From positions 1,534,823 through 1,598,822 of the forward strand of contig NZ_KN196470.1 of NCBI RefSeq assembly GCF_000761445.1: a stretch of DNA of 64,000 bases, in the 5' to 3' direction. Below are positions 55,294 to 64,000 of this stretch, in pieces. The translations under genes and the position numbers were made by a program. Each line of letters begins with the position of its first letter. Positions within the stretch are counted from its first letter, which is position 1. Origin of the DNA: Oleiagrimonas soli. GTDB lineage: Bacteria > Pseudomonadota > Gammaproteobacteria > Xanthomonadales > Rhodanobacteraceae. The notes under the pieces were generated by a model, which saw only the letters and a program-made list of their open reading frames with translations, did no database searches and was not told the DNA's origin.

Positions 55294-55556
55294 CGAAGAG
55301 CGGCGGTGACGCCGGTCGCGGGTGCAAATGGCCGACCGGACGCGGTCGATCTGCCGAAGTCCGCGGGCGAGCGCGTTCGATCGACCGTTCGTGGATGAGC
55401 CGACACGGCGTGGGCGAGGTGGAGTACGCGCTTTTCACGTTCGTGCGCGCCGATGGATGCACCGCAGTCTTCAAGTTCCTGCCGCGCTGGATGACCGCGC
55501 CGCTCGCGTCCGGTTTCGGATGCGATGCATGGCGCTGCGGCTTTCCGACGCCGGAG

Positions 55557-56270
55557 TCACCACGGCACGGTTTCGCCGAATCGGTCGAGATAGGCCAGGC
55601 CAGGCGTGCCGAGACGGGACAGCAGCACGTCGATCAGGTCGGGGACGGTTTCTTCGAGGCTGAATGGCGCGTTCGGGCCGCCGAGGTCGGTGCGAATCCA
55701 GCCCGGTGCCAGCAGGACCATCGCGCGCGCCGTGTCCGCCTGGCGCGCGGCGAAACTGCGCATGAACATGTTCAGCGCGGCCTTGCTGCCACGATAGAGC
55801 TCGCGCCGCCCCTGTTCGTTGTTGCCGATGCTGCCCTGCCCGGAAGACATCGCGCCGATCAGTCCTGTTGCGGTCACGCAATGTTCGAGACGTTCGATCA
55901 CGCGCATCGGGCCGAGCGCATTGGTGTGCATGACGTGCATGAATTCCTCGGTCGACACCTCGCCGATGGTCTGCGTCGGGTCGCGATTGGTGGTTCCGGC
56001 GTTGACGAACAGGATGTCGAAGCGTCGGCCCGAAAGCTTCCGCGCCAGTGCGGCGATCTGTTCCGGACGGCAAAGGTCGAGGGCCTCGATGTCGACCTGG
56101 TCCGGATGGCGTTTCGCCAGTTGGTGCAGGGGCGTGTCGGCGGCGGCATCGCGGACGGTGCCGACGACGCGCCAGCCCCGCTGCACGAATGCTGCGGACA
56201 GGGCGTGACCGAGGCCGCGAGAGGCTCCGGCGATGAGAATGCTGGGTTTTTCGGCCGTTGGTGAGGTCAT
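55557..56270 (-). CDS. SDR-family oxidoreductase, divergent from LysR
   Basis: 237 residues from MTSPTAEKPSILIAGASRGLG. Glycine motif GASRGLG (16-22), FVNAGTTN, catalytic Ser region AMSSGQGSIG and YRGSKAALNMF (Tyr-x-x-x-Lys). The end, PWxRTDLGGPNAPFSLEETV, is a CsgA/YciK-type short SDR. Regulated by the divergent LysR gene from a shared 130-bp region. Confidence 0.88.
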   Translation of the reverse strand: MTSPTAEKPSILIAGASRGLGHALSAAFVQRGWRVVGTVRDAAADTPLHQLAKRHPDQVDIEALDLCRPEQIAALARKLSGRRFDILFVNAGTTNRDPTQTIGEVSTEEFMHVMHTNALGPMRVIERLEHCVTATGLIGAMSSGQGSIGNNEQGRRELYRGSKAALNMFMRSFAARQADTARAMVLLAPGWIRTDLGGPNAPFSLEETVPDLIDVLLSRLGTPGLAYLDRFGETVPW

Positions 56271-56339
56271 GGGGTGGTCTCGTGGCGAAAGGCGAGGGCG
56301 ATCCTTGCATGCCTTCCATGAATGCGCCAGGCGCAAGTG

Positions 56340-56358
56340 ATGCAACAAAAAGTTGCAT
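56340..56358. promoter_or_regulatory. LysR-type operator
   Basis: Perfect inverted repeat ATGCAAC-AAAAA-GTTGCAT (56340-56346 and 56352-56358) in the divergent SDR/LysR region, 41 bp before the LysR start. LysR sites are AT-interrupted palindromes of this kind; assignment by position. Confidence 0.6.
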
Positions 56359-56398
56359 GAAACGCCATGATGGAGCGACTTCGGCGTATGCTGGGGAC

Positions 56399-57343
56399 AT
56401 GGACCGTGTGGATCTGAATCTGCTGATGGCGCTCGACGTTCTGCTCGACGAGTGCAGCGTCACGCGCGCGGCGCGCCGTCTGGGGCTGAGCACCTCCGCG
56501 ATGAGTCGCACCTTGCTGCGGCTGCGTTCGGTCACCGGCGACCCTTTGCTGGTGCGCGCCGGACGCGGATTGGTGCCCACGCCGCATGCCACGGCATTGC
56601 GCGATCGCGTGCGCGATGTGAGCCGACATGCGCAAACGCTGCTGCGCCCGTCGTCCGATCCGCTCGATCTCGCGACGCTCGAATCGACCTTCACGCTGCG
56701 TGCCAATGACGCGTTCATCGAGTTCTTTTCGGTGCCGTTGCTGCAGGCCGTCACGGCGGCCGCGCCGCGGGTTCGCCTGCGTTTCGCTCCCAAGCCGGAC
56801 AAGGATGCCGGTCCGTTGCGCGAGGGCCGGGTCGATCTGGAGATCGGCGTGGTCGATGCGCCCACGCCCGAGATGCGCGTGGACACCTTGTTCGTCGATC
56901 ACTACGTGGGCGTGGCGCGTTCAGGCCATCCCTTGCTGCATGGCCGCAAGATCACCCCGAAGCGCTACGCAGCCTGCGGACACGTGGCGTCGTCGCCGGA
57001 CGACATGTGGCGCGAGGCGGTGGACGATGCGCTCGACGCCCTCGGTCTGAAGCGGGATGTTCGTATCATCGTGCCGGGATTCACGCATGCGATGCGTGTC
57101 GCGCGTCATTCGGACCTGGTGGCCCTGGTGCCGCGCTCGTGTCTCGGCCATGCCCCGAAGGGACAGTCGGCCGTCGATTCGGGACTGCAGGCTTTCGATC
57201 TGCCCGTGCCCACGCCTTCCTTCACGGTGTGTGCGTTGTGGCACCCGCGCATGGACGTCGATCCGGCGCAACAATGGTTTCGGGATACCGTGATCTCGGT
57301 CTGCCGCGACGCGTATCCGCAGGGCAATGCCGGCATCTACTAG
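56399..57343 (+). CDS. LysR-family transcriptional regulator
   Basis: 314 residues from MDRVDLNLLMALDVLLDECS; an upstream frame is rejected. Winged HTH SVTRAARRLGLSTSAMSRTLLRLRSVTGDPLLVRAGRGLVPT (in part). The effector domain is of NodD/SyrM type (VDLEIGVVDAP, then VGVARSGHPLL). Divergent from the SDR gene. The stop TAG (57341-57343) lies inside a BlaI-type operator of the next gene. Confidence 0.9.
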   Translation: MDRVDLNLLMALDVLLDECSVTRAARRLGLSTSAMSRTLLRLRSVTGDPLLVRAGRGLVPTPHATALRDRVRDVSRHAQTLLRPSSDPLDLATLESTFTLRANDAFIEFFSVPLLQAVTAAAPRVRLRFAPKPDKDAGPLREGRVDLEIGVVDAPTPEMRVDTLFVDHYVGVARSGHPLLHGRKITPKRYAACGHVASSPDDMWREAVDDALDALGLKRDVRIIVPGFTHAMRVARHSDLVALVPRSCLGHAPKGQSAVDSGLQAFDLPVPTPSFTVCALWHPRMDVDPAQQWFRDTVISVCRDAYPQGNAGIY

Positions 57344-57397
57344 AGATGTAGTTGACAACCGGCGTTTTCCGCCTACTATCTACTAGAAATGTAGTAG
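57337..57397 (+). promoter_or_regulatory. BlaI-type operators and promoter of the blaI/M56 operon
   Basis: Dyads CTACTAGAGATGTAG (57337-57351) and CTACTA-GAAATG-TAGTAG (57380-57397), both with the TACTAGAnATGTAGT core known for BlaI/MecI/CopY. Promoter: TTGACA (57352-57357), 16 bases, TACTAT (57374-57379). The boxes are bracketed by the operators. Confidence 0.9.
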
Positions 57398-57409
57398 AAG
57401 GAGCGGAGC

Positions 57410-57787
57410 ATGAGGATTTCCCTCACCGATCGTGAGGCCGACGTGATGCAGACGCTGTGGGAGCAGGGACCTTCCACCGTTGCCGAAGTGCGCGAGCAAT
57501 TGGCCGATCCGTTGGCCTACACCACCGTGCTCACGGTGCTGCGCACGCTGGAAGCCAAGGGCTATGTCGGTCACGAAGCGGCTGGACGTGGCCACCGCTT
57601 CTTCGCCAGCGTGAAGCAGCAGGCGGCGCGCAAGAATGCAGTGCAGCATCTCACCGACAAGCTGTTCAAGGGCTCGACCGAGCTGCTGTTCTCGCATCTC
57701 GTCTCGGAGAAGAAGCTCGACGCGGAACAGGTCCGCCGCATGCGCCAGTTGCTGGCCGAGCATACGGATGAGGACGCACCGAAATGA
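57410..57787 (+). CDS. BlaI/MecI/CopY-family repressor
   Basis: 125 residues; ATG at 57410 after GGAG. Winged helix LTDREADVMQTLWEQGPSTVAEVREQL, TTVLTVLRTLEAKGYVGHEAAGRGHRFFA (in part) and a dimerisation helix rich in Lys/Glu. Dimers bind TACA/TGTA-type dyads; two are present just upstream. Overlaps the next gene by four bases (ATGA). Released by proteolysis in classic systems. Confidence 0.92.
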   Translation: MRISLTDREADVMQTLWEQGPSTVAEVREQLADPLAYTTVLTVLRTLEAKGYVGHEAAGRGHRFFASVKQQAARKNAVQHLTDKLFKGSTELLFSHLVSEKKLDAEQVRRMRQLLAEHTDEDAPK

Positions 57788-59349
57788 TCGCGTGGATGGT
57801 GTATGCCGTGCTGGTGGCGGCCGCGCTGAGTGGTGCTGCGCTGGCTGCCGAGCGTGCGGCCAGAGTGCGGCGTCGGGTCACGCGCTGGATCTGGTTCGGC
57901 GCGTTGCTCGGGTCGCTGGCGATGCCGGTGGCGATGGCGACGGTCTCGTTTCGCGTGCCGGACATGCTTCGCAGCGGCGCCGTCTCGCCCGCGCCTATCG
58001 TGCTGCGCGACGCCACGTCGATTCCGATGCCGGCGCTGCTGGTGCACCTGGGCAGTGATGCCTCGCCGAACGCCGTCGACCGCATCGGGATCTGGATACG
58101 CGATGGCTGGGCGGCTGCGTCGTTGGCGATGCTGCTGATGCTGATGGTCGGCGCCGTGCGCTTGCAGCGACGCAAGCGCGACTGGGTCGAAGCCACAATA
58201 TGCGGGGAACGCGTGCTGGTTTCGCCCGACGTGGGTCCGGCCGTCGCCGGGCTGCTGCGGCCGCGGATCGTGGTTCCCGCCTGGCTGCTGGAGCATTCCG
58301 CGAGCCAGCAACGCACAGTGTTGGCGCACGAGCGCTCCCACCTCGACGCCGGCGACACGCGTCTGCTCGCACAGGCTTTGCTGCTGCTGTTGCTGATGCC
58401 GTGGAATCCGATGATGTGGTGGCAGTTCCGCCGCCTGCGCAACGCCATCGAAGTGGACTGCGATGCCCGCGTGCTACGCGGTGGCGGCCACCTGGGCGAG
58501 TACTGCGAGACGCTGATCCAGGTGGGCGAGCGACAGGTGTCGGCGCTCCCGCTGGGACCGACGATGTCCGCACCGTGCTCGTTTCTGGAGCAGCGGATCA
58601 AGCTGATGCTGATGCAGCCGAAGCGATGGGCCGGCGTATCCGCGCTGTTGCTCGTGGCCGCCTCGCTGGGCATGGCGGCCTTCGCCGCACAGGTCACGCC
58701 GCCCAACGGCGCGGCGGCCGGCGTCGAGCAGACGGTCACGCTCACGCCCTCGGCGCTGGATCGCTACACGGGCTTCTACAAGGTCAGCGACATCTCGCGG
58801 GTGGCGGTGACGCGCGCCGGCAACGGTCTGGTGCTCGACATCAGCGCCCAGGCCGCCGCGCCCAAGCCGCTGCATGCGGTGCCGCTGGGCGCGGATCGCT
58901 TTGCCGTGCAAGGACAGCCCGCGGTGGTGCGGTTCAGCATGGGGGCCGATGGTCGGGCGGACCGTCTGGACATCGAGTACAAGGGCCGCTCGGCGCTGGA
59001 TGTGCCGCGTACCAGCCGGGCCGAGGCCGAGCGCATCGAGGCCGCGCTGCATCAGCGCATCCAGGCGCAAAAGCCTTATCCCGGCAGCGTGAAGGCGCTG
59101 AAATTGCTGCTCAGCGATCCCGTGAGCGGCGCCGGCATGAGCGAAGGGCTGGCGCACGCGCGCGTCGTGCAGCGGGCATCGCGCGAGGCCTACCTCGCCA
59201 AACTGGGACCCGTGCAGTCCTACACCTTCACCGGGGTCAACAGATTCGGCGACGACGTGTATCTGGTGCGGCATGCCCATGGCGACGAGCACATGACGCT
59301 GGTGGTGGCCGCAGATGGGACGGTGACCAGAGCCTTCCGTTACCGATGA
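57784..59349 (+). CDS. BlaR1/MecR1-like M56 membrane metallopeptidase
   Basis: 521 residues. Four hydrophobic segments at about 4-22, 36-54, 110-128 and 283-300. Zinc motif HERSH (182-186), with GLLRPRIVVPAWLLE before it. The C-terminal periplasmic part is not a penicillin-binding domain but two repeats of LDRYTGFYKV (DUF-like) and a DGTVTRAFRYR end, so it senses something other than a beta-lactam via SxxK. Translationally coupled to blaI. Would cleave the repressor when the ligand binds. Confidence 0.88.
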   Translation: MIAWMVYAVLVAAALSGAALAAERAARVRRRVTRWIWFGALLGSLAMPVAMATVSFRVPDMLRSGAVSPAPIVLRDATSIPMPALLVHLGSDASPNAVDRIGIWIRDGWAAASLAMLLMLMVGAVRLQRRKRDWVEATICGERVLVSPDVGPAVAGLLRPRIVVPAWLLEHSASQQRTVLAHERSHLDAGDTRLLAQALLLLLLMPWNPMMWWQFRRLRNAIEVDCDARVLRGGGHLGEYCETLIQVGERQVSALPLGPTMSAPCSFLEQRIKLMLMQPKRWAGVSALLLVAASLGMAAFAAQVTPPNGAAAGVEQTVTLTPSALDRYTGFYKVSDISRVAVTRAGNGLVLDISAQAAAPKPLHAVPLGADRFAVQGQPAVVRFSMGADGRADRLDIEYKGRSALDVPRTSRAEAERIEAALHQRIQAQKPYPGSVKALKLLLSDPVSGAGMSEGLAHARVVQRASREAYLAKLGPVQSYTFTGVNRFGDDVYLVRHAHGDEHMTLVVAADGTVTRAFRYR

Positions 59350-59488
59350 CGACGTAACTTTCCACCGAGGCGGCTGAACGGCACGCAGGACGCGAGTCGC
59401 CTCCTTCTTCCACTGATCGACCGGCGGCCTTGCGCGGCTGCCGCAGGGTTGCTTTGTCTCCGTAATGCCACGTACCGGGAGTGATGCC

Positions 59489-60628
59489 ATGCACGTATGC
59501 AGCGTAGTTCGAGGAATCGGTTTCCGTTGGAGTCTCTGTCTGGTCGTCGCCCTGGGCGTGTCGACGACGGCCGCGGCGGCGCCGCCTTCCGCCGGGCCGG
59601 ACGAGGCCTATGCGATCTCCCTGGCGCGACTGGACGGCTTTGCGCAAGGCCTGACCCAGGCGGGGAAATTTTCCGGCGTGGTGCTGGTCGCGCGCCACGG
59701 TCGGGTGCTGTTCGACAAGGCGTATGGCAAACGCGACGCCGAGCGCAGCGACCTGGCGACGATCCATACGCGCTTCAATCTCGCCTCGGCCGGCAAGATG
59801 TTCACCACGGTGGCGATCCTGCAGCAGATCGCGGCGGGGCGGCTTTCGTTCGACACGCGTGTCGGGCAGGTCCTCAAGCATTATCCGAATCGGCGTTTCG
59901 CCGATGAAGTGACGGTCCGCGAATTGCTGACCCACACCTCGGGTGCGGGCGACATCGCACAGTTGTTCGGCAAGGAAAACGCCGCCGTCCGCGCACGCAT
60001 GCACAGCGTCGCCGACATGGTGGCGCTCGAGGATCATCGTCCGCCGGTGTTCAAGCCGGGCAGCAAACTGGTCTACGACAACTACGGCTACGTCGTACTC
60101 GGTCGCATGGTCGAGGTGCTGTCGGGCGAGGATTTCGACACCTACGTGAAGCGTCACATCTTCGTGCCGGCAGACATGACGCATACCAGTTTCGCCCAGT
60201 GCAGCACCCATGTGCCGGACCTTGCGGTCGGCTACACCACGGTGGATGGAAAACGCGTACCCAACTGCGAAGTGCTGCCCAACCGCGGTTTTCCCGCCGG
60301 CGGTGAAGTGTCCACGGCGCGCGACATGTACCGCTTCGTGCGTGCGCTGGAGAGCGGGAAGCTGGTGCCGCCTGCGTTGTTCGCCAAGGCCACCAAGACC
60401 TACCGCAAGTTCATGGGGCTGGGGTTCTTCGCCACCGGCTACGGTGCCGGTGTGCCGGCCCGCGATTTCCGCTGGGGGCACGGCGGCGGCGCCGAGGGCA
60501 TCTGCACCGACGTGCGCACGTATCCGGTGACTGGCGAGACCATCATCGTGCTGTCCAACCGCACCGGACCGGACTGCTTCCCCGTGGCCAATTTCCTGCA
60601 CCAGCAGTACAACCTGGACAAGCGTTAG
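59489..60628 (+). CDS. Class C beta-lactamase-like serine hydrolase
   Basis: 379 residues from MHVCSVVRG with GGGAG upstream. Signal peptide ends about AAAA-PP. SxxK is SAGK (100-103); YDN (196-198) is the YxN motif; the third box is WGHGGGAEG in place of KTG. Lies 139 bp after the M56 sensor on the same strand and may be its regulated target. Beta-lactamase fold family (EstB/AmpC-like); activity on antibiotics cannot be judged. Confidence 0.87.
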   Translation: MHVCSVVRGIGFRWSLCLVVALGVSTTAAAAPPSAGPDEAYAISLARLDGFAQGLTQAGKFSGVVLVARHGRVLFDKAYGKRDAERSDLATIHTRFNLASAGKMFTTVAILQQIAAGRLSFDTRVGQVLKHYPNRRFADEVTVRELLTHTSGAGDIAQLFGKENAAVRARMHSVADMVALEDHRPPVFKPGSKLVYDNYGYVVLGRMVEVLSGEDFDTYVKRHIFVPADMTHTSFAQCSTHVPDLAVGYTTVDGKRVPNCEVLPNRGFPAGGEVSTARDMYRFVRALESGKLVPPALFAKATKTYRKFMGLGFFATGYGAGVPARDFRWGHGGGAEGICTDVRTYPVTGETIIVLSNRTGPDCFPVANFLHQQYNLDKR

Positions 60629-60746
60629 CCTGAGCGCGAACGGCTCGTTCGAGTCGGACCGCGATGCCTGCCATCGCCGTGCATGGAGATGTTCGGCGAT
60701 GGTGTCCGTAGCGGCGCGTCGAACCGTGCGCGCGAATCGATGCGGT

Positions 60747-60860
60747 CTATTTGACGTTGAGCTTGCCCAGCGTCTTGAGGATATCCGTGTTGCGCTGCTT
60801 CACGTCGCCGATGTTCGTGAAGCCACTGTTCTTGGGCAGGTCGATCTGCTGGATCGCGAT
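60747..60860 (-). pseudogene. Possible orphan C-terminal gene fragment
   Basis: A minus-strand frame ending at TAG 60747 reads QQIDLPKNSGFTNIGDVKQR and then NTDILKTLGKLNVK with balanced amino acids and good codon use, but no start or upstream domain; the frame before it is Arg-rich. Perhaps the tail of a deleted gene. The rest of the 60629-60958 gap is empty. Confidence 0.3.
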
Positions 60861-60958
60861 GCGACCTCGTCCCGTCCTTCTTCGTACGCCCATATCGCCG
60901 GACCCGCAATCGGGCCGCACGCGGAGAGAATCCCTCTGCCGGCGTTGCTTCCGTGAGA

Positions 60959-61396
60959 CTACACGCCGTGACCCTGCGCCCACTGCGCGATGCCGGATGC
61001 ATTCATCGCGCCGGCCTGGCGCGCCACTTCGCATCCGTTGCGGAACAGCATCAGGGTCGGGATGCTGCGGATGCCGTAGCGAGCGCCCAGCGCCGGTACG
61101 GCTTCGGTATCGACCTTGAGCAGACGCATGCGCGGTTCGAGCTGACCCGCCGCGCGCACGAATTCCGGCGCCATCATCCGGCACGGCCCGCACCAGGGCG
61201 CCCAGAAATCCACCAGCAGCGGCAGGTCGCTGCGCGTCAGGTGTTTCTCGAAACGCGCCGCGTCGACATCCAGTGGCACGCCCTGGAACAGCGGCTGATG
61301 GCACTTGCCGCATGACGGTGCGGCACCGAGGCGTTCGGCGGGCACGCGATTGATGGCCTCGCAATGCGGGCAGACGATGTGCATGGACGCGTTCAT
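60959..61396 (-). CDS. trxC: Thioredoxin 2 (TrxC)
   Basis: 145 residues from MNASMHIVCPHCEA. N-terminal zinc ribbon CPHC...CGKC (Cys9, 12, 29, 32), then thioredoxin fold with FWAPWCGPC (active CGPC 69-72), KVDTEAVPALGARYGIRSIPT (cis-Pro) and NGCEV. Zinc-bound TrxC is a stress-induced cytoplasmic reductase. No OxyR site identified in the 300-bp upstream gap. Confidence 0.94.
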   Translation of the reverse strand: MNASMHIVCPHCEAINRVPAERLGAAPSCGKCHQPLFQGVPLDVDAARFEKHLTRSDLPLLVDFWAPWCGPCRMMAPEFVRAAGQLEPRMRLLKVDTEAVPALGARYGIRSIPTLMLFRNGCEVARQAGAMNASGIAQWAQGHGV

Positions 61397-61561
61397 GGCG
61401 GCATTCCGCTGGACTGTTGGCGAGAAGATTGGGGCGGAATCGCACAGCAAAAGAGGGCGTTTGCTCGAGCCGGCGGAGCCGCCCGGGCAAGCCTGTTTCC
61501 GTGCGCTGCGCCAACGACGTTTTTGGGCTGCGGAGGGCCCGGAAGTCCTGCTGAAGCGGGA

Positions 61562-61590
61562 TTTTCATGCCCATGAATTGCGAGTATAAA
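61562..61590 (+). promoter_or_regulatory. Possible promoter of the histidine kinase
   Basis: TTTTCA (61562-61567), 17 bases, TATAAA (61585-61590), about 110 bases before the kinase start. The rest of the 61397-61703 gap contains no gene. Confidence 0.4.
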
Positions 61591-61703
61591 AGGGGCATCA
61601 TCGCGATTTCGGCCCGCGTCATTGCGGCTTCGGTCCGAGGTCGGTTTCGACCATCGGCATGACACATGCCGCCGCATGATGCGGCTCGGCGCAAGAGGGG
61701 ATC

Positions 61704-62918
61704 ATGGACGCATCCACCGCCACTGAGCACACCTCCGATCATCGGGCGATCGCCGCGTCGCCGGAACCACTCGCACGTCTGGCCGTGCTGCGCTCGTACG
61801 ACATCCTGGACACGCCGGCGGAAGGCGCGTTCGAGGACATCACGCGCATCGCCGCGCTGGTCTGCAAGGTGCCCATCGCGGTGGTCAGCCTGGTCGACGA
61901 GCATCGGCAGTGGTTCAAGTCCGAGATCGGGCTGGGCATTCGCGAGACGCCGGTGGAAGTGTCGTTCTGCGCGCACGCGCTGCTGCAGGACGAGTTGATG
62001 GAGATTCCCGACGCATTGCTGGACGATCGCTTCGTGCACAACCGTCTGGTGACGAACGGTCCGTGCGTGCGGTTCTATGCCGGCGCGGTGATCAAGACGG
62101 CCGAGGGCCATGCGCTGGGCACCGTGTGCGTGCTGGACACGCAGCCGCGCAAGCTCGACATGGAGCAGCGTCGCGTGCTGCGCGCGTTGGCCCGTCAAGT
62201 CATGACCCATCTGGAACTGCGCAAGGCGCTGATCGAGGCCTCGCGCTCGAATCGCTACCGCGGACGCCTGATGGCGATCGCCGGTCACGATCTGAAGCAG
62301 CCGCTGACCACCATGAGCATGATGCTCGACGCGCTGCAGCCGGCCACGCCGGAGGATCGCGAGCGCATCGAGGTGGCGAAGAAGGAAGGCCTGCGTCTGA
62401 GCCAGGATCTCGACGACCTGGCGCGGGCTTCGCGTATGGACGATGAGAACGAACCGCTCGAACCGCAGAACGTGTTCATGCACGAGTTGATCGCCGAGAT
62501 CGCCGACAGCTGGTCGTTTGCCGCCCGCCGCAAGGGGCTGTCGCTGCGGGCGCGAGTGATCGATGCGGAAATCCGCACGCATCCCGGCATGCTGCGCACG
62601 ATTCTCGACAACCTGATCGGCAACGCGATCAAGTACACGCCGCAGGGTTCGGTCACGATCGCCTGTCGCCGTGCCGACGAAGGGCTGTGGATCGACGTCA
62701 CCGATACCGGCAAGGGCATTCCCGAGGCCGACGGCGAGGACATCTTCAAGGCGTTCCGGCAGCTCGATCCGGATGCGGACGGACTCGGCCTGGGGCTGTC
62801 CATCGTCAAGAGCACCGCCGACATGCTCGGCTATCCACTGCATCTGGTGTGCGGCGAGGGGAAGGGCACGACGTTCAGTGTCTGCGTGCCGCCGCGGCAT
62901 GTGATCGCGGTCGGGTAA
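61704..62918 (+). CDS. GAF-domain sensor histidine kinase
   Basis: 404 residues. GAF domain about 35-175 with LARLAVLRSYDILDTPAEGAFEDITRIAALVC (in part) and VRFYAGAVIKTAEGHALGTVCVLD, as in GAF-HK proteins lacking membrane helices. HisKA H-box GHDLKQPL (His about 195), HATPase N-box LDNLIGNAIKYT, DTGKGI, and GLGLGLSIVKS. Cytoplasmic. No response regulator adjacent, so an orphan kinase. Confidence 0.93.
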   Translation: MDASTATEHTSDHRAIAASPEPLARLAVLRSYDILDTPAEGAFEDITRIAALVCKVPIAVVSLVDEHRQWFKSEIGLGIRETPVEVSFCAHALLQDELMEIPDALLDDRFVHNRLVTNGPCVRFYAGAVIKTAEGHALGTVCVLDTQPRKLDMEQRRVLRALARQVMTHLELRKALIEASRSNRYRGRLMAIAGHDLKQPLTTMSMMLDALQPATPEDRERIEVAKKEGLRLSQDLDDLARASRMDDENEPLEPQNVFMHELIAEIADSWSFAARRKGLSLRARVIDAEIRTHPGMLRTILDNLIGNAIKYTPQGSVTIACRRADEGLWIDVTDTGKGIPEADGEDIFKAFRQLDPDADGLGLGLSIVKSTADMLGYPLHLVCGEGKGTTFSVCVPPRHVIAVG

Positions 62919-62959
62919 ATCCGTTCGCGACGTCGTTCGCGAATCCGCGCCGTGCGCTT

Positions 62960-63001
62960 CGCGCCGGTCCACGACGCATCGTGTGCGAGCGTGGACCGGC
63001 G
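62960..63001. terminator. Hairpin between converging genes
   Basis: A 13-bp perfect stem GCGCCGGTCCACG (62960-62972) with CGTGGACCGGCGC (62989-63001). No T-run on either side; a possible weak bidirectional terminator between the kinase and tex. Confidence 0.5.
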
Positions 63002-63010
63002 CGGGTTCGA

Positions 63011-64000
<990 letters not shown>

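Overview
The window is high-GC DNA with gammaproteobacterial gene content. The gene set suggests a member of the Xanthomonadales, most likely the Rhodanobacteraceae (Luteibacter, Dyella or Rhodanobacter relatives). Indicators are separate leucine-catabolism genes, a fused IcmF mutase, an HscC/J-protein pair, type V secreted proteins, RAYT/REP elements and the VIPAQAG-type intergenic repeat. This placement is inference from gene families, not a database result. No rRNA, tRNA or CRISPR array was seen.

Left part (1-24.7 kb) is mostly chromosomal core. It holds a minus-strand efflux pair (outer-membrane factor plus adaptor), an HscC Hsp70 translationally coupled to a membrane J-protein, and five acyl-CoA or amino-acid catabolism genes. 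These are methylcrotonyl-CoA carboxylase beta, a thiolase, isovaleryl-CoA dehydrogenase, leucine dehydrogenase and the fused B12-dependent mutase IcmF. Between them lie small lipoproteins, a subtilisin-type autotransporter lipoprotein, a YccS-type membrane protein, an M48 lipoprotein peptidase and an unknown two-gene membrane module.

Middle part (24.7-48.8 kb) is accessory. An AT-rich block (24.7-28.7 kb) carries an unknown soluble/membrane gene pair, another membrane protein and small secreted proteins. A RAYT transposase follows, with REP copies and broken RAYT tails around it. Next come a GH76-like protein, two effector-like proteins (a nucleotidyltransferase-fold candidate and a clan-CD cysteine-protease candidate), a class C beta-lactamase-like hydrolase and a frameshifted glycine-rich type V protein. 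There is also an MFS exporter, an ankyrin protein, a PadR regulator and a secreted beta-propeller/DUF5648-like protein inserted between a truncated and an intact copy of mtfA.

Right part (48.8-64 kb) returns to compact, regulated units. A CocE-type hydrolase is followed by a 78-residue Cys-containing peptide gene overlapping (GTGA) a DUF692/MNIO enzyme that carries a fused partner-like domain. This is the best candidate for an undescribed system: a RiPP-like peptide-modification locus. Then come a TetR/SDR divergent pair with two clear operators, a LysR/SDR divergent pair, a BlaI/M56-sensor operon followed by a serine hydrolase, thioredoxin 2, a GAF histidine kinase and the 3' part of tex.
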